Notes: generated by a model not told the origin, from the sequence alone. A stretch of DNA of 64,000 bases from UBA1422 sp963676385 (GCA_963676385.2 CAXXMM010000011.1:101749-165748), one strand, 5' to 3'; shown: positions 1 through 8,650, numbered from the stretch's first letter. Program-made: numbers and translations.

Positions 1-273
1 TTCCACAATAAATAGGATTCCAAAGGCCGGCAAAGTTGTAGTTCCCAGAAATTCAAAGCCTCGTACCCACCACATCACCGTTGGATCATAGGTTTGCATC
101 TCTAAAAAATATCCAAAAGTATAAATAGCACTGGCAAACATTAGGTGAGAAAAATAGTTTATCCTGCCACTAAATGGATTATGCAAAAAATGAACGCCAA
201 CAACAATATAAGCAACAGCCAAAAAAGGCAACATACCCATTGCCAATTTAGAAAGTAATTGAATCAAATCCAT
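1..273 (-). CDS. Membrane sensor protein, N-terminal fragment (7TM histidine-kinase-type region), cut by window start
   Basis: An open frame starts at ATG 273 after a TAAGGAG ribosome site and runs off the left edge, giving 91 residues. It shows at least three hydrophobic helices separated by short polar loops; phrases such as FSHLMFASAIYTFGYFLEMQ and WWVRGFEFLG resemble the N-terminal 7TM region found in some histidine kinases and diguanylate cyclases. The signalling domain itself is not in the window, so kinase, cyclase or LuxR output cannot be distinguished. It is separated from bioY by the bioY terminator. Confidence 0.55.
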   Translation of the reverse strand, partial: MDLIQLLSKLAMGMLPFLAVAYIVVGVHFLHNPFSGRINYFSHLMFASAIYTFGYFLEMQTYDPTVMWWVRGFEFLGTTTLPAFGILFIVE

Positions 274-323
274 TGAGCACTCCTTACCGCAACATCTTAT
301 GACTTCACTTCATTTTATCAATT

Positions 324-357
324 AAAAAACAGTATACACATCTTTAGTATACTGTTT
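324..357 (-). terminator. Intrinsic terminator of bioY
   Basis: An 11-bp perfect stem (327-337 with 347-357) encloses a 9-nt loop. On the minus strand it is followed by a run of T. It lies 22 nt past the bioY stop. Confidence 0.8.
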
Positions 358-379
358 CTTCATTAAAAACACAAGGTGC

Positions 380-928
380 TTACGATACTACGCCAGCGGT
401 CTTAAGACGTTTTTTGATTGGAAATCCAATGGTTATAGCAAGAACTATCTTGATTAGGTCCCCCGGGATAAATGGGATGACCCCAGCCAAAAGCGCCTGA
501 TTGAAATTCATTCCAGCGGAATATGCCAGCCACCAAGTTCCAAAAGCATACATGGCAATGCTGCCAAGAATCATTCCCACAATTGTCCACCCAATCTTTC
601 CAGAAAAACGGTCGATAAAATAACCTGCAATCAAAGCCATAAACACAAAACCAACCAGATATCCGCCGGTTGGACCCAAAAGTTTCCCGGGTCCGCCGGT
701 GAAGGCGGAAAACACAGGTACACCGACAAATCCAATAAACAGATAGACCAAGTATACCAGTGTGCCTCGCTTCATTCCCAACAAAATCACTGTCAAAAAA
801 ATGGCAAATGTGGTGAGCGAAATCGGTACAGGGGAAATGGGGATGACAAGGGATAAAGGTCCCAAAATGCATAGTACAGCTGTCATTAAGCCGATTACTG
901 TCATGTTGGCGGTTTTTGAGTTTCTCAT
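380..928 (-). CDS. bioY: BioY family biotin transporter, substrate-binding S component
   Basis: A 182-residue, very hydrophobic protein with about six membrane segments. The family signature region is visible (PISPVPISLTTFAIFL, GTLVYLVYLFIGFVGVPVF, GPTGGYLVGF), typical of BioY, the biotin-binding S unit of ECF transporters. Start 928 is preferred over the in-frame ATG at 946 because an AAGGAG motif lies 9 nt before 928 and would sit inside the longer reading frame. No EcfA/EcfT genes are adjacent, so it presumably uses a shared ECF module encoded elsewhere. A consensus promoter with an overlapping BirA-like operator lies upstream, which fits biotin-repressed expression. Confidence 0.93.
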   Translation of the reverse strand: MRNSKTANMTVIGLMTAVLCILGPLSLVIPISPVPISLTTFAIFLTVILLGMKRGTLVYLVYLFIGFVGVPVFSAFTGGPGKLLGPTGGYLVGFVFMALIAGYFIDRFSGKIGWTIVGMILGSIAMYAFGTWWLAYSAGMNFNQALLAGVIPFIPGDLIKIVLAITIGFPIKKRLKTAGVVS

Positions 929-980
929 ATTGGTTTTCTCCTTCATCCGGTTTGGTATGTATCTTTTATAAACTTATCAA

Positions 981-1009
981 AGTATAATGGAAAAGCAACG
1001 CATTGTCAA
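981..1009 (-). promoter_or_regulatory. bioY sigma-A promoter
   Basis: On the minus strand TTGACA (1009-1004), a 17-nt spacer and TATACT (986-981) form a near-perfect sigma-A promoter about 50 nt before the bioY start. Its -35 box lies within the right half of the BirA-like palindrome. Confidence 0.85.
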
Positions 1010-1040
1010 CCAAAAAGCCGTTTTGGTTGACAATGCGTTG
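996..1040. promoter_or_regulatory. BirA-type operator in an extended 20-bp inverted repeat
   Basis: Two perfectly complementary 20-bp arms (996-1015 and 1021-1040) flank a 5-nt centre. Inside them is TTGTCAAC-N15-GTTGACAA, which matches the known BirA operator layout (TTGTnAAC, 14-16 nt, GTTnACAA). It overlaps the bioY -35 box, so binding of biotinyl-AMP-loaded BirA should block transcription. The arms extend well beyond the core site. Confidence 0.8.
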
Positions 1041-1139
1041 GCTCCCCATTTTGGGTGCCGTTTATCGTCTAAACTTTTGTGGAAATACAAGAAAAATAAA
1101 TCTATAAAAAAACGTTTTGTGCTGATTGTCTTAAGTTTG

Positions 1140-1155
1140 TGATACAATTCATATT
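1140..1155 (+). promoter_or_regulatory. Extended -10 promoter of the NTPase gene
   Basis: TGATACAAT (1140-1148) fits the extended -10 form TGnTATAAT. The next 7 nt lead directly to the ATG at 1156, so the predicted transcript would start at or next to the start codon. No Shine-Dalgarno motif is present. Confidence 0.5.
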
Positions 1156-1749
1156 ATGAATACTAACTTGTTTTTTGAAGGTCCGGTTCGTTCCGGAAAA
1201 TCCACTGTTTTGCGTCAAACGTTACGCCCCTATCTCCCGGATTTAGGTGGTTTTGTGGTGCAACGATTATTAGATGAAGCCGGACATCCGGCAGCCTATC
1301 GGCTGCAGGGGCTTCCCGGTCTGATTGATTCCACCACTTTGGAAGAGGCGGAAGCCCAATTCCTGGCCGTGGATGGGTCTTTTACCGGCCGGGAATCGGA
1401 TGTATTTCTTCAAATCCCTTCTCGTCGGTTCGACCCAACTGTCTTTGAAACCAAAGCATTGTCCATTTTAAAAGACTCCCTTAATAAAAAAATTGTCTTG
1501 TTGGATGAAATCGGGGGGGTAGAATTGACCATTCCCAGTTTTCGAAAAGCGTTGATTCGTTTACTTCAAGGGCCAATCCCCTGTCTTGGGATTATAAAAG
1601 AAACAAACAAAGCCAGAGAAGCCCTTCAATTTAACCAAGACATACGCCTCATTATGTTGGTGAATACTATAAATTCTGAGACCTTGGCAGAAATCCCATT
1701 TCAAATGAATCGTTTCCTGCAACAATTTTATCCACACAAAAAAACGTGA
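1156..1749 (+). CDS. THEP1-like P-loop nucleoside triphosphatase
   Basis: A 197-residue protein with a Walker A motif GPVRSGKST at residues 9-17 and a Walker B-like IVLLDEIGG near residue 113. Size and motif layout fit the NTPase-1/THEP1 family (COG1618), small cytoplasmic NTPases of unsettled cellular role. The N-terminus is short, with the P-loop almost at residue 1, as usual in the family. It is divergent from bioY and convergent with the LuxR gene downstream; its stop codon lies in the stem of that gene's terminator. There is no ribosome site before the ATG (see the promoter entry), which suggests leaderless translation. Confidence 0.8.
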   Translation: MNTNLFFEGPVRSGKSTVLRQTLRPYLPDLGGFVVQRLLDEAGHPAAYRLQGLPGLIDSTTLEEAEAQFLAVDGSFTGRESDVFLQIPSRRFDPTVFETKALSILKDSLNKKIVLLDEIGGVELTIPSFRKALIRLLQGPIPCLGIIKETNKAREALQFNQDIRLIMLVNTINSETLAEIPFQMNRFLQQFYPHKKT

Positions 1750-1761
1750 GGCAACTCACGT
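1738..1761 (-). terminator. Terminator of the LuxR gene at 1785
   Basis: A 7-bp stem (1744-1750 with 1755-1761) is followed on the minus strand by seven T. It overlaps the 3' end of the convergent NTPase gene. Confidence 0.75.
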
Positions 1762-1784
1762 TCAATCAATGTTTTGTTTGGCCA

Positions 1785-2747
1785 TCATTCCTTGGCTCTA
1801 TATTTTTTGATAAGCTTTATCAGTTCCATTCGTGTAGAAACATCCATCTTCTCATATGCATTTTGAAGGTGCCTTTTGACTGTATATATAGAAATGCACA
1901 ATGCCTCTGCAATCTCGTTATTGCTCTCACCATTGTATGCTCGGGCTATGATTTCGGCCTCCCTGTGGGTAAGGGAATATTGTTGGACAACTGCATCAAC
2001 GGACTCCTCTTCAGAAGAGCTACTTGTCGTATTAAAATAACATTTAGCAATATAAATAAGTGTGGTTAGATTCGTAAGCAGGAGAATGATAGCCGTAGGA
2101 TCCACCAACTCACTCCACTCGGTCAAAAGAATATCCCCCCGAATAAGTTCCGTTCCCGCCAATCCATTCCAGGCACCATTGATAATATAAAACAATGTAT
2201 TTACCGTAACAAAAACAGCCGTTGTCTTTTCTTTGGATTTTATTAGTACTGCAATCATGTGTGCCACAAGAAATAACATTATGATTGTGGTTCGAACGCG
2301 TTGCACAGCATAAACATAGTCCTGTAAAAATCCAGATTGAACATAATAATAATCATCCATAATGCACCCATAATTAATTACTGATAGGACCAAAAGCGGG
2401 ATGAAAATGTAAGTTAATGCTTTCCGAAGCAATACTTTATATTTATCTTGTACCACAAGAACACTTTGCGCAAAAATAAACCAATAATATTTCGATACCA
2501 ACCAAGCGCTAGTATCAAGAATTCTTATTATTGGTCCCGCTTTGTATTCATTGATAATAATACTATAGTAATTAGAGATGATATAAATGAATCCAATTAT
2601 AAAATAGCAGATGATTATATTTCGGATATAAGCCAGTCGAGCCGAGTGTTTGCTTTGACTCCTAAAAAAAATCGCAATGGCAGCAATAATCAAGAACCCC
2701 GTCAATTCAGCAAATATATATACGAAAAACATGGAATTGTGATACAC
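1785..2747 (-). CDS. Membrane-anchored LuxR-family transcriptional regulator
   Basis: 320 residues. About seven hydrophobic helices fill residues 1-235; after a Ser/Glu-rich linker a LuxR/GerE helix-turn-helix follows at about 255-315 (LTHREAEIIARAYNG, SNNEIAEALCISIYTVKRHLQNAYEKM). The protein is therefore probably a one-component membrane sensor that regulates genes from the membrane. The start is a GTG with GGAGG 9 nt upstream; the next ATG is 15 nt further in. It is monocistronic, between the NTPase and the M28 peptidase, and its target is not obvious from context. The layout matches the split pair at 7641-8650. Confidence 0.85.
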   Translation of the reverse strand: MYHNSMFFVYIFAELTGFLIIAAIAIFFRSQSKHSARLAYIRNIIICYFIIGFIYIISNYYSIIINEYKAGPIIRILDTSAWLVSKYYWFIFAQSVLVVQDKYKVLLRKALTYIFIPLLVLSVINYGCIMDDYYYVQSGFLQDYVYAVQRVRTTIIMLFLVAHMIAVLIKSKEKTTAVFVTVNTLFYIINGAWNGLAGTELIRGDILLTEWSELVDPTAIILLLTNLTTLIYIAKCYFNTTSSSSEEESVDAVVQQYSLTHREAEIIARAYNGESNNEIAEALCISIYTVKRHLQNAYEKMDVSTRMELIKLIKKYRAKE

Positions 2748-2950
2748 CCTTCCTCACCTCCAAGAGTACAATTTTTCAAAATGCGTAACACGGGATTTTC
2801 GGGGATTAGTGAAAATAAAACAACTTTCTATCAATAATAAACATACCATATTATGGGGGTAATGTCAGTAAATTTTAAATGGATTTTCTTGCTTGTCTAG
2901 TTGGTACACGGCTCGTTTTGACAACATCTACAGCGGCAAACCAATATAAC

Positions 2951-2980
2951 TGTAGGACACTGCATAAGCAATGCCCTACA
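2951..2980 (-). repeat. Long imperfect hairpin downstream of the M28 peptidase gene
   Basis: Arms of 13 nt pair on the minus-strand RNA with two G-U wobbles and a 4-nt loop, about 27 nt past the peptidase stop. No T-run follows, so it is a 3' UTR hairpin rather than a clear terminator. The rest of 2748-3006 shows no gene. Confidence 0.45.
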
Positions 2981-3006
2981 ATTTCTTCTATATGTTTTCT
3001 TTCGCT

Positions 3007-5637
3007 TTATAGATCTAGCATTCCATTTATCAAAGCCAACGTGCTTCTGACGTCAGAGGTTTCTCTGATAAGCATTTTATTCAAATACCCTTCCTCTGTA
3101 TCAATTGCATCACTGATGGCACTTATTTGGGTTGTTAGATCTCCCGGATCGGTATCATATTTTGTGACTAAATACGATACAACGCTATATAGATCTACCG
3201 CCGGTTCTTCTATCATTCCCTCTCCCCATGCCATGCGATCAGGTTCCAAGGTGCCCATTTTTTGTGCAACCTGATAATCATATACTGCTCTACTATAGTA
3301 TCTTGCTTTGCCGTTTTCATCAACTTCCTTAATCTGGGCAACTGCATTCCTCGCTGCCGTTGCGCCACCAGTCTCTAATATCTTTTTTGCATTAATCAGA
3401 TAATCAACATTCGCTTGATACAATTCATGAGGTGCCACAATTTCATCTGAGTAGTTGAGGCGCGTATATTTATCTTGCACATGTTTGTATAAGGCAAACA
3501 TTTTTGTGTTGAGTTCTTTGGCTTTTGCCTTCAATTCTTTTATTTTCTGCTTGTCATTTGCCGCATAGGCAATAGAATAATCGTTGTTAATCTGATCTAC
3601 CTTTGCATCAAATTCTGCTGCGGCTTTTATGACAGTGTCCAGTCGATTTTGAACGGATCTTGCATTCATTTTGACTTTATAGGATGACCCGGCATTTACA
3701 GAAACTGTAGCCTTCATATCTTTGAAGTATTGTTCATAATGGAGAGGTTGAACAAGCGTATTGTCAAATGCCATAATCAATTGTCCCATTGATTCAACCT
3801 TGACTGCAGTTTTTGCAATCTGCCCACCAGCCTCATTATATTCTTTTGTGTCCCCACTGGAATGGCTAACCTCTTCCGTAAATGCGCTCCAGGAACTTCC
3901 AGAACCAGTTCTGGGAATGCCGGCCAGTTGATAATTGAAATCATCCGTTATGGTTGTGGCTTCTCGTGACTGAAGGGTATACCCTTCTGGAAGAAGTTCT
4001 GCATAATCACTTTCAATAAAATCATATAATTGGGAAACACTTCTTGTCCTGACTTGATTACCGGAACCAATTCTGAAACCATCAATGTTGACCACCGCAT
4101 AACCTTTATCTGCCCATTCAGGGTGTACTTGGGAAATCTGTCGATATGCACCAATTCCCCAGTCATAGTTTGTATCAGCAAATCCCCATTCTTCTGCACA
4201 ATGTGATACAAAACGAATGGTTTTATCCGGAACATATCCACTTTCTTTCATAGCCTTTGCAACGGCTAACATAACACCTGTACCTTCTGTGTCATCGTTA
4301 TATGCATTAAAGTAGGAATCATAATGTGCCATAACAATAATGACATCATCACTTTTTCCTGGAATCTCACCCCAAATGTTATATGCGGTCTGGTCTCTGG
4401 CAATTTGGCTGTCCACATCTAAGTCGATACTGATTTCTTGGTCAGCATCGGCATCAATAAGCGACTTTAAGGTGTTCCTATTGTTCACTGAAATAGAAAG
4501 TGCTGGGGCATCTTCACTTCCACAAACATCCTGTATCGCCAATATGTCATCATTCAAAGTTCCATAACCCGTCTCATTGGCAATGACTGCAACTGCACCT
4601 CTGCTCATGGCTTCGTAGGCAGGAGACGTGATCCATTGTGTATTATACTGATCCGTATCAATTAGCACAATTTTTCCTTCTACATCAAGATTCTCATAGT
4701 TGTACGCCCTTCCATTGCCAGCATAAACCAAATCATACGTTTGTCTCCCATCGGTCATTAAATGGGTTGCATAGCTTGCCAGGGTAATCTTTTGTTCGTT
4801 CCCCTCGGTATCTGTGTAGTACAAATTGGCTTTTTTAAATTCCCACGAGTCTACCTTTACTGCATCCTTGGTCACATTTGTTAACCCGATTTTTTGATAT
4901 TCCTGATATAAATAATTTGCGTTTGCCTTTTCTGCCTTAGATCCAGCCATTCTAAATCCAAGATCTTCATTGCTCTTTTGAGAAAGCAGATTATCTATTA
5001 CCTCATACACATAATCCGAAGATATTTTCGAGACGAATGCATCTGAACCACTTGAAATATTGCTTGTCACAGCTGTAGCACTACCATAATAGTATCCAAT
5101 CCCTGTCGCTTTTACTTTAAGTGCCTTCCCTATATCCAAAGCAGAGATCTCATATTTGCTGCCGGTTGCTCCCACGATGGCAACATTATCTCGATACCAC
5201 TGATATTTCACCGTTCCATCGGAAGGCTCCACTTTGGCACTTAGCACATTTCCTTCAACCATATTGCCGAAAATGCTGACACTGCTGACTCGCTGTTTGA
5301 CAATGACTTTTCTTGTTGCCGTGGCCTTTGCATTACTTTTTGACTTTGCCTTTATAGTGGCCGTCCCCGGCCCTATGGCTTTTACCTTTCCCGACGAGGA
5401 AACCGTCGCAACACTCTTTTTAGTGCTCGACCAGTATACTTTCTGGCTCACACCGGACGGATATGCTTTTGCTTTAAAAACTTTGGTTGAACCCATATAC
5501 ATTGTATATGTTTGCGCAGCAGGAACCGTAATCTTTACATTTTGCACTTTCGGACTGGCCGATGCTACACTAGGAAAAATGCAAAGCATAAGCACCATTG
5601 ACAGGATAATGGCTAGAGCTTTCTTTGTTTTTTTCAT
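3007..5637 (-). CDS. Secreted M28-family metallopeptidase with N-terminal bacterial Ig-like domain
   Basis: 876 residues beginning with a classic signal peptide (KKTKKALAIILSMVLMLC, cleavage after ASA). A Big-2 type Ig-like domain follows at about 35-115, then a second beta-rich segment, a PA-like insert and the peptidase core. Zinc ligands of the M28 family can be followed: MAHYDS (His and Asp), DDTEGTG (Asp), HCAEEWG (Glu-Glu), NIDGF (Asp) and a late SHSSGD (His). A charged helical C-terminal region follows. It probably acts outside the cell, supplying amino acids or short peptides. Start 5637 is chosen because AGGAG lies 9 nt upstream; a GTG two codons earlier is too close to it. It is monocistronic, with about 250 nt of gene-free leader. 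Confidence 0.88.
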   Translation of the reverse strand: MKKTKKALAIILSMVLMLCIFPSVASASPKVQNVKITVPAAQTYTMYMGSTKVFKAKAYPSGVSQKVYWSSTKKSVATVSSSGKVKAIGPGTATIKAKSKSNAKATATRKVIVKQRVSSVSIFGNMVEGNVLSAKVEPSDGTVKYQWYRDNVAIVGATGSKYEISALDIGKALKVKATGIGYYYGSATAVTSNISSGSDAFVSKISSDYVYEVIDNLLSQKSNEDLGFRMAGSKAEKANANYLYQEYQKIGLTNVTKDAVKVDSWEFKKANLYYTDTEGNEQKITLASYATHLMTDGRQTYDLVYAGNGRAYNYENLDVEGKIVLIDTDQYNTQWITSPAYEAMSRGAVAVIANETGYGTLNDDILAIQDVCGSEDAPALSISVNNRNTLKSLIDADADQEISIDLDVDSQIARDQTAYNIWGEIPGKSDDVIIVMAHYDSYFNAYNDDTEGTGVMLAVAKAMKESGYVPDKTIRFVSHCAEEWGFADTNYDWGIGAYRQISQVHPEWADKGYAVVNIDGFRIGSGNQVRTRSVSQLYDFIESDYAELLPEGYTLQSREATTITDDFNYQLAGIPRTGSGSSWSAFTEEVSHSSGDTKEYNEAGGQIAKTAVKVESMGQLIMAFDNTLVQPLHYEQYFKDMKATVSVNAGSSYKVKMNARSVQNRLDTVIKAAAEFDAKVDQINNDYSIAYAANDKQKIKELKAKAKELNTKMFALYKHVQDKYTRLNYSDEIVAPHELYQANVDYLINAKKILETGGATAARNAVAQIKEVDENGKARYYSRAVYDYQVAQKMGTLEPDRMAWGEGMIEEPAVDLYSVVSYLVTKYDTDPGDLTTQISAISDAIDTEEGYLNKMLIRETSDVRSTLALINGMLDL

Positions 5638-5667
5638 TATCACATACTCCTCTCTTTTTTAACAAAC

Positions 5668-5686
5668 ATCAAGTGCAACTTACACT
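5668..5686 (-). promoter_or_regulatory. Inverted repeat in the M28 peptidase leader
   Basis: CAAGTG and CACTTG arms are separated by 7 nt, about 30 nt before the peptidase start. They could be a small operator or an RNA hairpin. The rest of 5638-5835 shows no gene. Confidence 0.3.
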
Positions 5687-5835
5687 TGCCGCATTATTAT
5701 TTCGTGTTTATTTTCACACCCCTACATAAAAATAACAATGGTTCCTCAGCACCATTTTTACGTTTTGCAACTACAAAAATACTATTTATTCACCCTTTAG
5801 ACTTTTCTCTTGTTTCATCTCGAATGCAATGTTTC

Positions 5836-5868
5836 AAAAAAAACAACATCCAATCGGATGTTGTTTTT
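5836..5868 (-). terminator. Bidirectional terminator after the APC permease gene
   Basis: A 10-bp stem (5842-5851 with 5856-5865) and 4-nt loop are flanked by T-runs on both strands. It lies 25 nt past the permease stop. Confidence 0.85.
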
Positions 5869-5892
5869 TAAATGCCAATGGTGTTAGCGTAC

Positions 5893-7542
5893 TTATCCTT
5901 TCAATTCAATTTTCTTCCCAACAAAGGCTAACAAAATGGCGACGGCGAAAAAGGCAAAGGTGCCGACTTTAATACAAAGCATAATTGTTGTAAACACGCC
6001 ATCCCCTGCACTTTCAAAGAATCCTTCAAAATAGTCTGCTCCTGAAAATCCCTTTTCATACCAGGGGAGAAAGAACGCCCCCACGGCTCCAATCGCCGAT
6101 AGCAGAAAGAACAGAATTGACATTCGTTTCATATCCCCTTTGGCTAACCCTGTTCTCGGATTAAGGGGAAACCTAGTTGCATCTTTTTTGGCTAAGCCCC
6201 CATATTTTCTCTTCCATATCACATACAGGATGGGTCCGGTTACAATGCCCACCATCCCACCGATAAAGTAATCCGAACCATTAATAAGGAATGAAATAAT
6301 GGCAACCGTGATGGGGAGAATGCAAATAACACAAAGGAATCCATATCCTCCTGGAATCATGAAGGGATACTCTTCCTTGGGGATTCGTTTCCTCAATATC
6401 ATGGCTGAAATGTAAATCATCACGTAAGAGGATGCCAACAAGAAAATATCTACAACCACAATGACCCCAAAGGGAATCATACACAAAATCAAATTGGTGA
6501 TAGCTACTGAAAGCACCGCCACATACGGCACTCCGTGTTTCTTGTCACATTTAACCAGAATCGGTGGCGCCAGGTAATCATCCGCTAGGGAGAAAAACCC
6601 TCTGGACCCTGAGGCGATGTAGGTATTGTAGATGGAGCACTGGGCCAAAATGGCTACAACGACAAAAATCACCCCAAAGGATTGCCCCCAATAGGTGGTT
6701 ACCACTGTGGCATATCCCACGCCTCCATCCGGCGCCCATTCCTGCCAGCGTCCCATGGATCCTAAGCCGGCGATGGTTGGTGCAATGTAAACCAACATGA
6801 TCAGAGGAACCGTAAGCAAGGTTCCTTTGGGAATCACCTGAGGATTTTTAATTTCTCCCGCAATGGTGGAGATAGACTCATATCCGGAGTACATCCACAT
6901 GCCAATGGAAATCCCAGCTCCAATGTAGAGAATCCAATCTGAAATTCCTGTTGCAGGTGCTGGGGTAAAGGGACCGATATCCCCTGTCCAGTTGGTGAAT
7001 CCGCAGATTGCCACCATAAGAAATGCCAAAATGACTAAGATGGAAAAAACCGTACTAACAATGCCCACATCCTTCACACCTCTGATGTTAATATAGGTAA
7101 AAATAAGAATCATAGCTAACTTTAATCCGAATTCTGCAGGCTTTGACAAATCCCATTCAGCGGCGGCATATCCTCCTGCCAAAATCACATACAGGGTGTT
7201 ATCAATATAAATGGAAATGGTTCTCCACCACCCTGCCTGAAACCCCCAAAATTCTCCTAGGGCTTCCTGCACCCACTTGTAATAGCCACCTTCTTGTGGT
7301 CTCACCGAACCTAATTCCGAAGCAACCAGTCCAAAAGGCAATCCCCAAACAAAGGGAAGGACGATTAACATGACAATTGATAATCCCGGACCTACTTCCG
7401 GAATCATTTCTTCAATGCCATACGCACCTGCCGCAACTAAACAAAAAATCATAAACACGACGGTTGATACCTTAATATCATACTTCTTCAATCCATGATC
7501 TTCCATTTCCACAACCGAGGTTGTTGTTTTGTTTACACTCAC
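5893..7542 (-). CDS. APC superfamily amino acid/amine permease
   Basis: 549 residues with about 12-14 membrane helices. The first helix carries AAGAYGIEEMIP and helix 2/loop carries EGGYYKWVQEALGEFWGF, both typical of APC transporters. A C-terminal cytoplasmic stretch RFPLNPRTGLAKGD is shared almost exactly with the second APC permease at 18183-19868, so the two are paralogues. Substrate is unknown; amino acid or amine import or exchange is likely. The start is GTG with GAGGAG 8 nt upstream. A strong terminator ends 20 nt before the start, leaving no room for a promoter, so transcription must read through it from the LuxR genes or a promoter inside them. Confidence 0.88.
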   Translation of the reverse strand: MSVNKTTTSVVEMEDHGLKKYDIKVSTVVFMIFCLVAAGAYGIEEMIPEVGPGLSIVMLIVLPFVWGLPFGLVASELGSVRPQEGGYYKWVQEALGEFWGFQAGWWRTISIYIDNTLYVILAGGYAAAEWDLSKPAEFGLKLAMILIFTYINIRGVKDVGIVSTVFSILVILAFLMVAICGFTNWTGDIGPFTPAPATGISDWILYIGAGISIGMWMYSGYESISTIAGEIKNPQVIPKGTLLTVPLIMLVYIAPTIAGLGSMGRWQEWAPDGGVGYATVVTTYWGQSFGVIFVVVAILAQCSIYNTYIASGSRGFFSLADDYLAPPILVKCDKKHGVPYVAVLSVAITNLILCMIPFGVIVVVDIFLLASSYVMIYISAMILRKRIPKEEYPFMIPGGYGFLCVICILPITVAIISFLINGSDYFIGGMVGIVTGPILYVIWKRKYGGLAKKDATRFPLNPRTGLAKGDMKRMSILFFLLSAIGAVGAFFLPWYEKGFSGADYFEGFFESAGDGVFTTIMLCIKVGTFAFFAVAILLAFVGKKIELKG

Positions 7543-7561
7543 TACACGATCTCCTCTCCAT

Positions 7562-7612
7562 TACAAAAAATAAAAAACCTTGCAAAAATATCGTTTTCAT
7601 ATTATTGCAAGG
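7562..7612 (-). terminator. Terminator/attenuator between the LuxR genes and the APC permease
   Basis: An 8-bp CCTTGCAA/TTGCAAGG stem (7578-7585, 7605-7612) is followed on the minus strand by a T-rich tract. A second hairpin (CGGGT...ACCCG, 7615-7634) precedes it and could alternatively pair ACCC-ATTC-GGGT at the LuxR stop codon. Its position right before the permease ribosome site suggests attenuation. Confidence 0.65.
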
Positions 7613-7640
7613 ATCGGGTTTTTTCTATTACCCGAATGGG

Positions 7641-7904
7641 TTACATCTGGGAATTAATCATGTGCACCAGCTCCACTCTTGAATTGACGTCCAATTTTTC
7701 AAAAATGTGATGCATATGGCTTTTGGAGGTATTAAAGGAGATATTCAGTTTTTTTGCAATATCCGGATTGGTATATCCATGGTAGGCGAGAACCAGAATT
7801 TCTCTTTCCCGCTCCGTCAGATGGTACATATCTGCAACTCCATCGAGAGATTGGGAAATATCCGTCTCAATGGCAACAACCGTTGGGCTGTTGTTATTGG
7901 TCAC
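7641..7904 (-). CDS. LuxR-type HTH polypeptide, second half of a split membrane regulator
   Basis: 87 residues: a short linker, then a LuxR/GerE helix-turn-helix at about 28-85 (LTEREREILVLAYHGY, NPDIAKKLNISFNTSKSHMHHIFEKL). It is homologous to the C-terminus of the full-length regulator at 1785-2747. The only start candidate is a GTG at 7904 with no Shine-Dalgarno, 2 nt past the stop of the membrane-domain gene and one base out of frame (-1) with it. The frame is open upstream only to a TAA at 7953-7955. It may be made by coupled reinitiation or a -1 frameshift, or the gene may have decayed. Confidence 0.75.
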   Translation of the reverse strand: MTNNNSPTVVAIETDISQSLDGVADMYHLTEREREILVLAYHGYTNPDIAKKLNISFNTSKSHMHHIFEKLDVNSRVELVHMINSQM

Positions 7905-7906
7905 AA

Positions 7907-8650
7907 TCAGCGAGAAATCAGTTTTATAAATAAAACAAAAATAGCCGCAAGGTTAATTCCAATTAACAATATCCCTGTTATATCAAACACCTGTCCACCC
8001 CAGGAAGATTCTGGGTACACCCCGTATAAATATTGAATATTAAATACCAAGGTGCTACATTTCCACAAAAGCAACAAGGCAGAGGTGGCACCAATAAATA
8101 GAATGTTTTTACGTTCCACAAAGGCATGGAAACTTTTTATTAAAAACACAAGAATCAATACAATTTCAAATGCCGCAAGGATCAAATACACCATCAGGGC
8201 CATGACCCGAGCAGTTTGGTTTTCCACATAATAGTTGGAGTCCAAGACAAAGGCTGCCATCATGCATTGAATGAATAAATCCAGAAAAAAATAAATCCTG
8301 GCGATTCCATAGATTTTTTTCAGTTCCTCCCTTTGAAGCATGGTGAAAACCAGAGCAATCCACGTGAAGATAAACCCTACAGAAACAAAATAATCCGCCA
8401 CCCTTCCCACCATATTGAGATGATATATCTGAAGAATCACCTCTCTATAATAAAAAATAAAGAAGGTAAGCCCCAAAAGAAAGCTAAAAAACAGGTAGTT
8501 TCTCATTTTTTTGTAGGTTGTTTCTTTGCAATTATTGCCATGAACCAAGCACATCATAATAAGGCCCAGTCCGCTGAGCCCTAAAAAGATTGCTACAATA
8601 TATTCAAAAAACAATGCATCTCCAAACACGATGTTCCTCATCCGCTGCAA
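7907..8650 (-). CDS. Seven-helix membrane domain, first half of a split LuxR-type regulator
   Basis: 247 residues with about seven hydrophobic helices and no DNA-binding domain. Layout and length match residues 1-240 of the intact membrane LuxR regulator at 1785-2747, and the missing HTH is encoded immediately downstream in another frame (7641-7904). The frame ends with TGA at 7907-7909, right after the last helix. It is presumably the sensor part for control of the adjacent APC permease. The assigned start is at 8650; a later in-frame ATG four codons in is also possible. Confidence 0.75.
   Translation of the reverse strand: MQRMRNIVFGDALFFEYIVAIFLGLSGLGLIMMCLVHGNNCKETTYKKMRNYLFFSFLLGLTFFIFYYREVILQIYHLNMVGRVADYFVSVGFIFTWIALVFTMLQREELKKIYGIARIYFFLDLFIQCMMAAFVLDSNYYVENQTARVMALMVYLILAAFEIVLILVFLIKSFHAFVERKNILFIGATSALLLLWKCSTLVFNIQYLYGVYPESSWGGQVFDITGILLIGINLAAIFVLFIKLISR

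Noticed and set aside
402..872. 156-codon minus-strand frame overlapping bioY
   Set aside because: It is the +1 shadow of bioY, with Cys/His-rich non-protein-like content and no ribosome site.
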